From Triatoma infestans (Eukaryota > Arthropoda > Insecta > Hemiptera > Reduviidae): a stretch of 64,000 nucleotides of DNA. Numbering within the stretch: the first letter of the stretch is position 1; each line of letters begins with the position of its first letter. The notes beneath the pieces were generated by a model. The model saw nothing but the letters and a program-made list of their open reading frames with translations, did no database searches and had not been told where the DNA came from. Positions 1-13,400 of this stretch are shown one piece after another. Position numbers and translations under genes: made by a program. Location: assembly GCA_011037195.1 (NCBI GenBank), contig JAAEAF010006768.1:248001-312000 (forward strand), read 5' to 3'.

Positions 1-957
1 GTATAATTTTATCATATATATAATTTTTTCATATATATTATATATCATATATATATCCTATTTTATATGTATAAAAGAGGAAGAAATAACGAAGTCTGAC
101 TATTGGCTTGCCAGCTTAAGAATAGAAAATGCAATTGATTTTATTTTATATAAAGTGGAATTTGAAAATTTATAGCTATTCAGAAGAATGAAGTTATGAG
201 ATATGGCAAATGTACCTTATCACAACAAAGATATTGCCAGGAAGCTGTGGAATTAATAAAGTTAGGGAAACATATATTACAAACATTTATTATTTTATTG
301 CAATCTATAAATAACAAAACGATCAACACATTTTATCTTACTGATTTTTAAATATTGATCGCCTATTTCATTTATAGTTTACTAATTTGGAAGTTTCTTG
401 GTACCCTGCACAAGAATACTGTGAAATATTCTCAATCCTAGAGTAGTGTATAAAAAGGCAGACTTGGGAATTTGGACAGTAACTCCTGGTAAGAGAACGC
501 ATCGGTTAGAGTCAACCGATGATTCTAAACCTTTGTTACGGGCAAAAGAAGTTCAAGGCATCAAATTATAATATAAATACTGAAACAGATTTGTAAATAA
601 AACATTCGAAAAAATAAAAATGTTTGTTTTAAGTTTTAATAAATGAAATCAATTTTAATAGTAAATATGAGGAAATAGTATAAAACATGAGGAAAATTGG
701 CTGGCCTATCTCCTCTAGCATTGACAAGGATTTCCTACAAGATCATTATGGTACTCGATTGCTGTTGACATCAAAAGTATTCTACTTTTTTAAATCAGTT
801 TTAAAATTGCGGCTCCTTTGTAAGCTAAATTTATAAAACTGATACTAGATTTAAGCAAACAAGCTAATTTTAGAATTTTTGTAATACATGCGTTAGGATT
901 ATCTTTCCAAAACCTCAAAAAAAAAAATAAATAAATAATACAAGTTCATATACTTAC

Positions 958-1930
958 GTATCTATTCCAGCTCTTATGTGGCACTTATAATGAGCCCATA
1001 CTGGTTTGTGATCTGAAGTGCACACGGAATTTACAGACCTGGAACCATACATAATTTCATTCTTAATAAAGAAATGTCTGAATTAATGCGTTTTGATTTG
1101 TCTGTCAATTAACTGTGAATATTACTACTAAGAAGAAACTATACAAATTTAATATAAATGAAGAAGGGACATATAAAATAAATTTATTTATTGCAGGAAT
1201 AGATTAACTAACCTGTACTGTAAACATTGGACAGTACCAAGGCCTCTTCTACTTTTATAGAGGATTCTATCCGTATAAGATGGAGTCCTTTGCTTGTGTG
1301 ACGTATCATAATTTTGTGTGCCAGGATCATATTTATAGGTGGGAGCGAATGTTAATGGGCCTTCTTCAAAACCACGTAATATAGAACCTATAAACCATAA
1401 ACTGTTTCATTAAATTTATGGAAATGAATTTAAAACAGGAACCAATACACTAATTATTTTTTTTGCTCCTTTTTACTTTCAAGGACTGCTATACTAAAAG
1501 AGGAAGTACTTACTACAATTGTGTCAAGTTATCGAAATTGAGTTTTTATCGTCAATAACTTTTTGAGGTCTCCTAGTTAGAAAAAGAGGTTGTTAGAAAC
1601 TGGTGTGTATGTGTTTCAGCGAACTCAAACATGGTAAATCACAGAAAGCTTAAACTTGACATTTCGTTTAGATGTTACTACGCTATGCGACAAGAAAGTT
1701 TTTGACAAAATCGACCGGAAGGGCCACATTACTAAACAGAAGATTTAAATGTCAAATTTTCTTGAAATTAAATTTTATAATACTTTTAGTCTTAAGGCTT
1801 CTATGTGTGTAGTAAGCATTAAGTTTCAAGAAAATTGATACAGCTGTTTTCGAGGGAAAACCCTTTCAATAAAGTAGAACTCCTAGTTAATCAACTCTGT
1901 TTAAACCTTCGAGATATATACATATGTGTC

Positions 1931-1961
<31 letters not shown>

Positions 1962-4900
1962 AAACAGCATAGCTCAAAAACAAAAAATTGCAGAAAGTTC
2001 AAACTTGATACTCCGTTTGGGTATCACAATGGGATCCGAAAGTACGTTATCTGTCAAAATTCCTCAACGGGAAGTTCACTTTACTGATGGTATTTTTCAC
2101 TTTTTGACTCCAACGAATTTCTTTCAACTTAGTATATCAACTATTCAAACAAAGATCTACAACCTTTATTTAAAACATTTCTCCAGGAAAATGCATTTAA
2201 GGCATTTTTGGTGGAGGGGCGGGGTTAGGTTGTCCTCTAAAGTGTTATTTAGGTTTATTACACAATTCTATCATCTAAATAATAGTAATTAGAATTAAAT
2301 ATGTTGTTGAAATTCCGAGTGTGAAGAAAATCAGATAACCGGAAGCGAGTTTTTACGAAAAATATTTTTCAGTGTTCTGCTATTTTCTCTTAAACGGGTC
2401 TAATGATTTTCTTTAAACTAAGTATGTGAAATGCACATATAAAGAGCTACAACTCTTGTTTGAAACATTTCTCCGTGTAAAGTCATTTAAAGGGGCTTTT
2501 GAGGGGGAGTAAGGTTATGTTTGCCTCTAAGTGCTATCTTAGTTAGAATCCTACCATCTAGATAAAATTAATTAGAAATAAATAGATTTCCAAAATACTG
2601 AGTTACAAGAAAATTAGTAAACCGGAAATGTGGTTTTACTGAACAGTTTTTCAGTTTTTGCGATTTTCTCCGATAAAACTACCGACGAATTACATTAAAT
2701 TTTGCTATAATAACTATAAAATTTGTCAATTACAATTTTGAAAAACGGAATAAGAGAATGTTGTGTGAGTGTTTCAAACCAGATTTTTTTCCGTTAAAAA
2801 GTAACCTCAAAACACTTGAAACCAATGTAGAAAGAATGGCTCAATGCCAAATAATTATTCGTATAGTACTAAGAAAAAACAATAACTGAAATGTACAGTA
2901 AAAATTAAAATAATATACCATCTATAATGCTGTCTGTAAGCTGATCGCCTGGTGTAGACTGAGCTGGCTCAGAAAGTGGAAATGTTTTTCGGGAAATCCA
3001 ATCTAAAACCTCAGTTCTTGGACGGGTCAGGCGAAAATTTAGATCACCACTCCAGAACACATAATCAAAGTTATCAGTTACATCTGTAATTTAAAATAAA
3101 AATAAAAACGAAAATAACATATTTGAACACAAATTTAAAATTAAAATATATTTAAATAATGAAAGATTAAAGAAAACCTTTTAAGTTTTTTTAGAAGGCA
3201 AGTTTTATCACATAGTTATAAGGATTTGGGAACAAGTTATTGTTAAAGGAATAAAGTTACCTTTATTTCTCTTTCTTTCTGAAAGACGATTTGGTAGATC
3301 TAATGATTTAACAATTCTTCTAATATCATGAAGTCTTTCTTTGACTTTATCCTGATGGGCAGTTAAATGACAAGTAATAAATAAGAATGTTGTTCCAAAT
3401 AAATAGAATCCAACGGCGATTGCACCTTTTGTTCGAAATGATGAACCAGGTCTAACTGAATAAGTAGCTTCATCTGCAACTATTGTTCAGCATTCATTAA
3501 AATAAATTCTTTGTTTTTGTTTGCTTGTTTAATTATTTGTAAAAAGTAAAGTAATGCCTACTTATTTGGGCGGGCTTTGTGTCCAACGCCGATTAGGGGT
3601 TACGGACGGGGGGGGAGGATAGCATTCTTAGATTAGTGTATACTATTCATATCAACATATCAAACAAAGTCCAAGGCCGAGACCGAGGAATCGAACCATT
3701 AGTAGTTCAATACACCCAGTCTGCGGTCCGCGTCCTTAACCACTAATCTATTGAGGCGCTTTAATTATTATTTCCATGATAATGAGGTATCATTTTCTCC
3801 CCTGATTCCTGTGAGAGTAGCAAACCTGAAGCGAAGGCTAGATTTAAATAGCGATAGAACCGTTAGTGGCTTACTTACCGCACGCCTCTTAATCATTGAA
3901 GCACAATCCTTGGCCCTTTATGGGCAGTTGCCTAAATATTATCATTTAAATTCAGAAAAACCCTCAAGATTTTCTTATTGCAGCTCACAAATTCTAATTC
4001 AGAGTTTGGTGAAACTTTTTCAGAGTTGGAGTTTTTACTAAATATTTAGTTGTCTTAATATTACATGGATGGTGTACCGTGGATTACAGTAGGATGCCAG
4101 TTAAAAATGGAACTTAACATTTGTTAAATTATTGTTTGAAACTGCGAGCTTGCAGGAACCTCTTTTTCGGGTAAAATTTCAAATGAAGATTAGTGTTTTA
4201 TGTAAGTTTTAATCGATTTTTATATAAAGTTTTTTTTAACAACTTTAAACCGTGGGAATGCTAAACTGAATATCAAGTCTAAAATTCCTGACATTTTTGA
4301 TTTTAGTATTATTTTTTCTTTCTCCCCACCACATACACACATCATTCACTCTAAACATTTTTCGAAGATAGGAAACCTTAAAACAGTATTTTCACATGAA
4401 AACTCAAGTTCAAAAAATTGACGTGATCCTTCGTTTAGCAGTAAGAGAAAGTAAAAATAATAATCCAATGTTATTCTTACTTGAACAGAACCAGATGAGA
4501 TCTCGTCTAAGAAATATAGCCAAATGAAGAGTTCCGAATGTGGCTGAATGAAACATTACATGTGATGGTCCCAAAGTCTCTTGAAGAGTCACTTCCCAAT
4601 TTGTTCGATCCGGATAACTTTCTTGGGTGCCTACTACCACCACATCAGGGACGTGTGTGATTCCTTCTGGCAATAATAATGCATTTAATCCTTCAGGAGG
4701 TGCCTGAAAATGATTAAATGACATTCAATTAAGTCCGCATTTCATTTGGCTTTAAGATATTCTCAAAAATAAAATAATTAGTAAAAAAACAAAAACCTAA
4801 TAAAGCTTTTAATAGATTATTAGGTTCGCAGTGCTGGCAAAATCCGGGCTGTTTTATGTAATATCCTGCATCATTTGTAGTCTTCTGCAAAACATTTTGC

Positions 4901-7900
4901 ACAGGATTTGCAGTATACGAGTGAGGGCTTCAGGAATCAAGAGTACTCGCTTATATGTTGGCTCTACGTTATTTCACCAATATTGAGAACCAAATAATTT
5001 TTTAGATTTTCTTCATTACTGTTTAAAAGGACCAACTCCAAATACTGCAAGACAGCAGAAGGTGAATTTCCAAACATTTCCGAAGTATTTCCCAATCCGC
5101 TATGTAAAGTAGCACTCTACAGCAATCCATACATAATAGTCTCGTTAGACAACCCTGCGAAGCGGTGAAAATCTTTGGATAAAAAGTGCGAGAAAGTTTA
5201 AATTGTTATACAATTCGAGCGCTATGCATATCCACAAAACTCTTTAGAGTTATTTGCATTGCCGGTATATAGAGATAGTGGACTAATAAAGAGTTAATAG
5301 ATCTTTTAGAGACATGGATGTTCTAAAGGACATAAAGACTGACCCACTTCGCTGGAATTTTATGTAGCAATGATGTCTGTCGAAAAAATTCCTTGAGGAC
5401 CCAATTAATGAAAAAAAACAGATTGATAACTAAGGCTGTCATGGGTATCTAGTTTGGTTGCGGCGCTGATGTTCGAATCTAGAAATCGTACCACAAGTCA
5501 AAAATTACTGACGGCCAAATACAGGATACCTGACTTTTCATGGTAGAGGGAGAATTCAGGACTGGGATTTTAAATAAAGTGGGTTATTTAGTGGTCAATA
5601 ATGAACGCTAAGACTGTACTGACAATCACCACCATTGAACAATCTGACCACTGTTTCCATAAAGTCAAATAGACGAATGCCCGAAACGATCGATGGGCCA
5701 AAAAGGAAGAATGCTATTAGCGGAAAAAATTCAAATGATGGCAAACTATTAATATAATTTAAAAAGCTCTGTAATAAAAATCTAAGCAATAATATTCTTA
5801 CAAATACAATTTAGAGAAAAATGAACCAACCTGGCCATTCATATTCCAAGTAGCGACGTATATACTAACTTCACCTTGTGGAAGAGCTCTTTCCAATTCT
5901 AATTTGCCCAACAACGAATCTGCAGCTACCCTCCCACATAAGAAGTTCCTAGAAATATGATTGATACATCTGTATTAGGACTTTTTATTAGATAAAATTT
6001 CACTAAGATTGTACATATTTGTACTTCTTGAGGAATATTTAAATTTTAAAAATTTTTCCCATTAGATAAAGTCTTTAGAATTCTTAATCTTTATTTCAAT
6101 TCCACTTTCTATTTTAGCTTTACTATTTTATTATTATCTTTACAAGAGAAAAAAATCAATAAAAAGCGTTGCAGCTATGTAAAATGCTGATGTGTTTAAC
6201 AATAGACAATTACAGTAATATATTTGACAATAGAGTTTACACTAAAAAAAGTAATAGAATTTATATTAACAAAGAATTCTCTTAATTCATATTTTAGAAT
6301 CTCTTGCTATCCTAGAAATTAAATAACAACTGCAGGTTATTGAATTTAGACCACGTTGGAAGGTGTAAACCGCCCCAACATGGGCACATTCCGACTGTTT
6401 GCGTTGGAGGCTAAATACCTTAGAGTTACGTTTGACCGCAAATTCACTTGGAATCAACATTTCCACAGAATTGTACACAAAGCCAACGTATTGTCTGACA
6501 GGTGTAGAAGGCTTTAAGGGAGAAATTGATTATGCACCAAGGTATAAAACCTATGATTACATATGGACCGATGGTTTGGTGGCCCAAAATTCTGCAGAAA
6601 GGGATAGTGGAAAGGTTGGTGGGATCCAGAGGCAAGCATGCTTGGGTTCCAGGGGACCATGAGAATCACTCCAACTGCGTCTTTAGAGGTCCTTCTCAAT
6701 TTTTTACCATTACATATTCTCGTTCAAAGCGAACCTAAAATGAGAATTATAGGCTCCTTCAGACATCGCCACGTATCACCTCTAGACATGAACTTGCCAA
6801 TCAAAAATTGATAGAGGAAATTATGGTCGACAATTTACAGGGTATGCCAAATGATAGGATGAATTGCAGGTTCAATTTTCTATTTTATAATATCAAAAAG
6901 AACTGAATGGGATAGTGGCCCTCCTCTGCTCGTTAACTCAATCTGGTACACACGGCTCCAAGACTCAGTCTGGGGTTAGAGCTGAAGTCTATGGGGGTAG
7001 GCCTAAGGTCAAAATTAAGGCCAGGTTAAGAAATACGCTAGTCTTCAGGCAAAAGTGATGGTGCTATAGCTCTTTGTTGAGATTTTAAAGCAAAGATTAG
7101 TGGGGAGGAGAGTGGCCACATACGCCAATAGCCAGGCTGCTTTGAAGGCACTTTCGTCACACCAAATAGTCCCACAACTGGCGACTGAACCAAACCACTA
7201 TACTCGCTTGGATGCCGGGACATGCAGAATTTCTGGGCAATGAAAAGGCGGATGCTTTGGCGAGGGAGGGCTCGAAGGACATTTTTATAGGTACCGAATG
7301 CTTCTGCGGTTTGTCCAGAAGCCTGATTCAAACTTCCATCAAAGGTTGGATGGAAGACCAGCATCTGCAATGGTGGGAGGGAATACTAGGACAGAGGCAG
7401 GTGAAACTCTTTATCAAGGAACATTCGCCGAAATTTACCAGGGATCTACTGAACCATAGCCAGAAGATTATATGAATAGTGGGTCTACTAACGGGACATT
7501 GTAGGCTAATAACCACATGCTCCAGCTACTATTTACAGAGGTCGCGATGTGGCGATCCTTTAAGGCTGAGGAAGATACCCTGTTACTCATTTTGTGTTTG
7601 CGCCGGCCTTTGAGGATAAGGTTTCTTCAGTTGGGAATAAGTAATTCCGAGGCCACGAGTTTCATGACGGAACCGCTTTCAGCTTTGGTAGGCCTGCCTA
7701 AACGGGTGAAACTGGAAGACGTGCTATAGCCACTGAAGATCCATAATCCAAGATCCTACTGGTGAAGGCCGGGGTAAAATGAGACTCATGCTACCACGTT
7801 GTTAATCTAATCTAGTGAATTTATTTGAAGAGATAGATGGTAATGGAAACCGCATCTAAAAACCAAATGTACTGCGAACTAAAAGATCTATACTGGTTCC

Positions 7901-9356
7901 CTTGCACTCCTCACTTGTTCTAAATTTGTGTTGTGAGCTAAAGTGAGTCTGTGAATACACCAAACTCTTGAACACAGAATAACAACCAAGTGTTTGAGAT
8001 ATCTAAACTCCAGGAACCAAAACCTTTGAAGAAATGGTTAGCAGACTCCCGGTAATAAAAATTGTTGTGTAAATTAAATTTTACTGGAAGACCCTTTTCT
8101 AATAATTATGAACCTTCTTCCTAATAAATATAGGAACTGACTACTACAATAGAATGAAGGTAAAAGTCAACAACCTAATTATGTCAAATCCAAAAAGTCA
8201 AATGAGATTTTCTTAAATTTTTTTACTAATCCATTGCACAATAACTGAAAAGCAAGCTTTAGATAGTCTGCATTACTTTTTTATGACTCACCTGGAAATC
8301 TACTCCTAGCAATTTTCTAATTAAACATAAATGATCAATTTATCAAGGCTACATATCAGTATCAAACTTCTGAACGCCCGATCATACATATGCGAGGATC
8401 TATATGTTACTTATAGATAAACAGATAACAACTCATGAGAAAGTAAGAACTTACAATTTTTTTAAAAAAAATACTGATTTATTAAGAAAGAAAATAGTTA
8501 ATTACCTTTCACGAGCTTTATTTGCAGGAATTAAATGTAAAACTTGGGCTGCTAAAAGAGACTGTCTAGCTAGAGAATCCATGGATGCAGTTCTATTTGA
8601 ATCTTTGACCTTTTCATGTTGTTGTTTCTTGGACATAATTACTAAGGATGCTGGACGAGATTTTTTTTTCTTCATTACTGTTTTCATTACGTCTTCCTCT
8701 AAATTATTAGTGGGATTGCTCCTGGTAGAGACGGGTGATGAAGCACAGGAAGAAACGGCTGCAATATTGTCAACAGAACGACGAGAAAGAAGAAAACGCG
8801 AACGAGAATGTGCCGGTATAGGAGATGGTGAACTTTCTGGTGAACGTTCAATAGGGGTTTCAGGCACTGATAAACCTGAAGCCTTATCACCAGAGTTAAA
8901 TAAGGCCTTACTCAAGCTAAATGAGCGGCAATGACCTTTTTTCTTGTCTTGCATTTTAAGAGTAAGGCTCATTTCGGAATTTTGTTTAACAAGACCATTA
9001 AGTGGCTCGTCCTTACATCCATCGTAAGACTTCCCAGATAAAAGCGCTCGCTTACCTTGATATCCCTTAAGCCTTGCTTGTATATGAACAGGAGTTCTTT
9101 CAGTCATAGCGCAACAAAGGGCCACATTTGTACTGGTTTCGGATGTCTTGACAGCTATCTGATCACTGTCCTCTTTCGATTGATTTCCCATTCCATCCTT
9201 TCCTTCACGGTTTACTACTTCATTACTATCATTCTTCGTAAGTGGTAAACATCCTATCCTTTTTTTTCGGCTGAGTATCTGAGACAATCCTGACAGTTTC
9301 CTTGAACATCTAGAGGGAGAATGCTTGGACGGCGACACACTGATCACTTCGTCCAT
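958..9356 (-). CDS. INPP5E: Inositol polyphosphate 5-phosphatase E (partial, C-terminus missing)
   Basis: This gene encodes a phosphoinositide 5-phosphatase that, in known orthologues, acts on PI(4,5)P2 and PI(3,4,5)P3 of the ciliary membrane. Coding exons, in gene order, are 9356-8506, 5948-5831, 4703-4481, 3479-3261, 3083-2919, 1387-1213 and 1038-958. All junctions are GT-AG and all phases fit, giving 610 codons plus two bases. Residues 1-280 are basic, serine-rich and probably disordered. The catalytic domain starts near WNMNGQ (318-323). Family motifs seen are GTQES (about 348-352), [10 protein letters not shown] (480-489), TPSYTDR (560-566) and SDHKPV (592-597). The phases and the catalytic residues look intact. 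The exon ending at 958 stops in mid-codon, so at least one more exon, expected to carry the CaaX prenylation site, should follow; none is recognisable down to position 1. The acceptor of the fourth exon is ambiguous by 6 nt (3479 or 3473). The 3479 choice gives the spacing to TKGA expected from the human protein. The first intron holds a broken LINE. Confidence 0.93.
1490..2800 (+). repeat. Modular interspersed repeat, copy 1
   Basis: This copy lies in the INPP5E intron between 1388 and 2918. A module of about 270-285 bp occurs three times in tandem. The landmark ccggaagt-like box, followed by a T-rich stretch ending in gattttctc, recurs near 2064, 2335 and 2620. The copy ends with the family tail agtgtttcaaaccagatt near 2770-2790. 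A short TG/AG microsatellite (1931-1961) lies in its leader, as in other copies. No protein is encoded. Confidence 0.75.
1931..1961. repeat. (TG)n(AG)n microsatellite
   Basis: A TG run passes directly into an AG run inside the modular repeat. Other copies of that repeat have a GT run at the same place (29398-29412, 62112-62170, 63294-63304), so the microsatellite seems to be carried by the element. Confidence 0.9.
3558..3762 (-). mobile_element. tRNA-derived SINE-like element, second type
   Basis: Read on the minus strand, the element begins with a tRNA-like head. A box-A-like segment (agattagtggttaaggac) is followed about 35 bases later by a box-B-like ggttcgattcc. This spacing is that of an internal RNA polymerase III promoter. 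The body contains a G-run near 3608. It lies in the INPP5E intron between 3480 and 4480. It differs from the SINE family at 17254-17477 outside the tRNA-like part. Confidence 0.6.
4790..5560. other. INPP5E intron sequence, unresolved
   Basis: No exon is visible. A segment around 5425-5545 contains a box-B-like gttcgaatcta and may be the remnant of another SINE. Nothing else could be recognised. Confidence 0.4.
6350..7816 (+). pseudogene. Degenerate non-LTR retrotransposon with RNase H (I/LOA/Jockey type)
   Basis: The plus strand carries the end of a LINE second reading frame, broken by frameshifts and stops. From 6390 to 6740 pieces such as [19 protein letters not shown] and [10 protein letters not shown] match the region after the reverse-transcriptase domain. 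From about 6945 a [17 protein letters not shown] stretch resembles the start of the RNase H domain (usual YTDGSKT). At 7200-7300 [20 protein letters not shown] is the typical C-terminal RNase H motif. From 7485 GLLTGHCRL starts the zinc-knuckle-like tail. It lies wholly inside intron 1 of INPP5E in antisense orientation and cannot be active. Confidence 0.85.
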
Positions 9357-10490
9357 TTTACGACCAGCTCAAAATAATATACCATAATACTTCTATTAAG
9401 AATTATATTCACTAATGATAATAAAAAAATGCAAAATCAAACAAATATAGCGTACACTAAATGCACACTTTTTATTCATTCTGTATTATGAACACTGAAA
9501 AACTACACAGACAAGAGAAGCCGCGTTCTATGGGAATACTGAATGAAGTTATGACTCACACATGTTCAATAAATTACCCATGGAGCCAAATGCTCCGATG
9601 CAATCAAGTTGCTAAGTACAAACGTAACATGTCTCCTATCACCTACCTCCTATTCTACCCTAACTAACCTAATGATCACATAACCACATTGCTACCTTCC
9701 CTTCTGTTGACAAAAATTTGCAAAGCCAGTTATATAAAAAAATATTATTTTATATTTTAATATTAATTTACAATTTTTATTTCTCCTTAAAAAATGCTAA
9801 CAGTAGCTATTAAGTATAGTTACTTGAAAATCTTTATTTAAACAAACAATAATCTTGAGTTCTTCTAACAACAATCTGATTTTTTTTGTTTAATTCAAAC
9901 GAAATACAAATCACATTTAAAACTACTTCTATTCTTTTCTGTTTTATGTATGCTCAAATAAATTCTAAAGCAAAAACAGATGCTTTTTGAAAGTTTAGAA
10001 ATACAAGCAAATGAGATTTCTGAAAAGAAAATTCAATCAATAGTACATGTAAAACGTAATCACTATACATAAAAATCTATTAAATATTTCTTTTCCAATG
10101 CTATCAGATTTTTACAGTAATTTATGATAAGTTTAACAGTCTGGTAATGATCATTCCTATTTTAATATGTAACATTTTTCATCAAATGTAAAGATAGTTT
10201 ATCTCCAAGAATGAATATTGAATGTAACGAAATTTAAAATAAACGTTCCACGTTAATATGGTGAACTTAAAAATTACTAATATAATTATCGTAAAACATC
10301 GATATTCGATAAATTTCGAGTACATAACTTTCGCTAGTAGCGCTGGTGGCGGTAACGGAAGGCGCCTTAGTTTTTATTAGTAAATGGTCCTTTTCCATGT
10401 TTCGTTAATTTTATTCTAAGATCTGAGTTAAGGATTGGTAATTAAACTTTTGTTAGAACTGTAATTGTAGATATCCTTCTAAGTAATCCA
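9357..10490. promoter_or_regulatory. Shared upstream region of INPP5E and DNAJC9
   Basis: The two genes are divergent, with 1134 bases between their start codons. The stretch is strongly AT-rich with a more mixed-composition patch at about 10290-10400, close to DNAJC9. Both 5' UTRs and promoters should lie here. No TATA box or transcription-factor site was identified with confidence. Confidence 0.5.
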
Positions 10491-13400
10491 ATGGCAAGTT
10501 TGAAGGAAGCATGTGAATTATATTATGGAACTAGTGATATTTATAAGATTTTAAGTCTCAAAAAGGATGCGACAAATGAAGAAGGCATGTTAATAATATG
10601 ATATTGTTTTTAAAATAATTGTGAAAACAAGCTTTAATTTGCTTTATTTACTTTGTTATTAGTAAAGAAAGGTTACCGCAAGTTATCACTTAGTGTCCAT
10701 CCGGATAGAGTAACAGATGAAGAAAAAGAGGAAGCAACTGAAAAATTCAAGGTATTAGGAAAAATACACTCAGTTTTAAGCGACACTGAAAAAAGAGCAG
10801 TTTATGACGAGACTGGCAAGTCATTTTTCATGGCGATTATTTATTTAAATTAATGCTTATGTTGTTTGCTTCATTAATTTTCTTTATTTATTTTTTGTAG
10901 GGTGTTTAGATGATTTTGATACAGCCGATTTAGAAGAACGTGATTGGTATGATTACTGGAGACTATTGTTCAAGAATGTTACTATTAATGATATTGACGC
11001 GTATGAGATGAAGTATAAAGGTTCGTATGATTAAACATTTTAAAAAAGACAATCTGGTTTGTTTTGAAGGGAACTTACTGATTTTTTGAACTCTACGCCG
11101 GTTAAAGAAATTTCTTATATCCTTTCTGAAGATCCAAACCTCCCATATGGGGATTAAAGTTCATGTTTAGTAAAACCTACAAAGATTATGAGATTTATTC
11201 CTCTTCCATTTCAGTTGCTTGAATGGATATTATGACCTGGTACTCACTGTTGTATAGTGTTTTCTTTAACGAGAGAACGCTCTCTGAGAATGCCCTTGGG
11301 TACACAGTATATCTCTCAGGTCGCAGTACAATATCCCCAAAAGTCCAATCTCTACGTGATTTTTTGTAACATTGTAAGTGATAAGAATGAACCAACAAAT
11401 GTTCTAGATATGGCCTAGTAAGTGGATGAGTTTTTTAATTTTTGTTGTTAAAAGCAAGGTTTTTTACGTTTTTGATTTTACGGTACAAATAGATGGTTCC
11501 TTGATTAGAAATAATCATCATGAGCTGCACCTATTGCTGACAACAATCTCTTATAGTTGAGGTCAGTTTGCAAAACCATCTTTCACCATTAGGCTGGCCA
11601 ATAATTAAAAATGAAATGTTTTTACAAATCTCGCCCTTTTTTATCTTGTGACGGGTAGCATTTTTTCTGAATGATTTACGTACCCTGTGGAATAGGCGAT
11701 GAGTATTCCGAAATTTTTATTTTCTAGTTCTCTTCTCTCACATTTTTTTATACATACATCTCCTGTTCACAAAAACTGCAGTATAAAATTTTCATTTGTA
11801 GGAAGTGAGACTGAACTTGAAGATTTAAAAGATGCCTATGAGAAAGGACAAGGAGATATGGATGAAATATTAAATCGAGTACCGTTCACTTCCCCAGATG
11901 ATGAACCCAGACTTCGAGAAATATTGCAGAAACTAATTGATAATGGTGAACTACCAAGTTATAAAGCTTTTTCAAATGAAAATCCCACTAAAAAAAGGAC
12001 ACGTCGGAGAAAGGTTATTAGTTAGCTTGATTTAAAAAAAAAAACAAACTTACAATTACATATATTTAAATATTTATTAACTTTTGGTAAGTACTCTTTA
12101 TTTCATTTCGTCCAGCCGATAGAGACAGAAAATATCGACTGCACATTCTCTGACTTGTGCTAATAAACTTGGACCTTACTTACACTTCCAACAAACATAA
12201 ACGACACATACTTTCGGGTTTGCAGAGTTAGTTAATGTATGCAGCTACACATTAATGTATACAATAATTACACACATTTACTTAGCACTTAAGGGAACAA
12301 CAGTAGATTTTTAGGAAGGGCTTTTAAGAAGTACTTTATCTAGACATATATCCGTTAGTGAAGTGTTGATAAAGTAACTAAGCAGTAAAATCTTTAAAAA
12401 AATAACCAGTACACGATAATTTTAAAAGAAGAAAAATGTTGGATTTTTCAGTGCTTCAATATCATAGAAAGCATTTCGGTTTGAGAGCCGTTTCGCTAAC
12501 GACGTTTCGCCTATATTGCGTCAGGTCAGCTTGAATACTAGACCAACACTGGCACTAGAGTGAAGTGGTTGTAAAACATAGTTATTCAGTAGAGAGACGG
12601 GGCCTAACTTCCTTCTCCCCTTGAAAGTAAATGGCTGCAGGTAAGGATGACGAGGTCAGAGTCTCTTCTATCATGCTGCAGTTCAAACCAAAATAAGGCA
12701 GTAGGAGTGATAGACCTTTTTATCCAACAGCAATTCAAACATATGGGAAAGGAAATTAAATCCAATCTAATATTTATAGCCAAAGTGGAAGCAAATTAGA
12801 CCCCTGCTTTATTTTACAATCAATCCACGCGAATTCTAGCTAGTGCTGATATAGTGATCAAGCCAAAATAGCACGGACCTAGTAGAGGATAGTAGACTAG
12901 CCAAGTCTTCAGAGATTTATGACATCCCTGCGGGAATCCCAGTCTAATATCGAACAACATATACACTTATACTTTCAACATTTAATAATACACATATGGC
13001 ATTGCTCATGCGATGGTGTGTTAGTGCTGGGTTTTGCGGACCCACAGGCCAACTTTAGTTCACCATATGTTCACTAATTATTACACAATGTACTCTTTAC
13101 AGGTGGAAAGATTCTATGTACAAACACTAACATCTAAGGGAGTCAATATAATCTTTCAGCACCTTTGCGTTTGGCTTTGTAGCGACACTCTTTTCATGAA
13201 GCCAATTGTCGAATTATGACAAACCACAGTCGCTGTCTTAACCCGATGACCTTAGTGTTTTGTTAAAAAAAAAGACATTATTTTCCAGCCTGTTTCTGGT
13301 GGTATAAATAAACAATTTTTTTGATCATTATCAAATTTTTGTTGACCATTATCCTAAACAAGGAAAAAATTCACCTCGGAACAATTTTATTATATCCTCT

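Noticed and set aside
784..850. Possible last INPP5E exons after the aaatctag or aatttag acceptors on the minus strand
   Set aside because: Both keep the frame for 14-18 residues to a stop, but the peptides do not resemble the conserved end of the family and have no CaaX box.
1924..2292. Open frame of 122 codons
   Set aside because: It runs through a microsatellite and the modular repeat; no homology, biased composition.
8404..8934. Open frame of 176 codons on the plus strand
   Set aside because: It lies antisense over INPP5E exon 1 and its intron; the minus-strand protein with family-type splicing explains the sequence.
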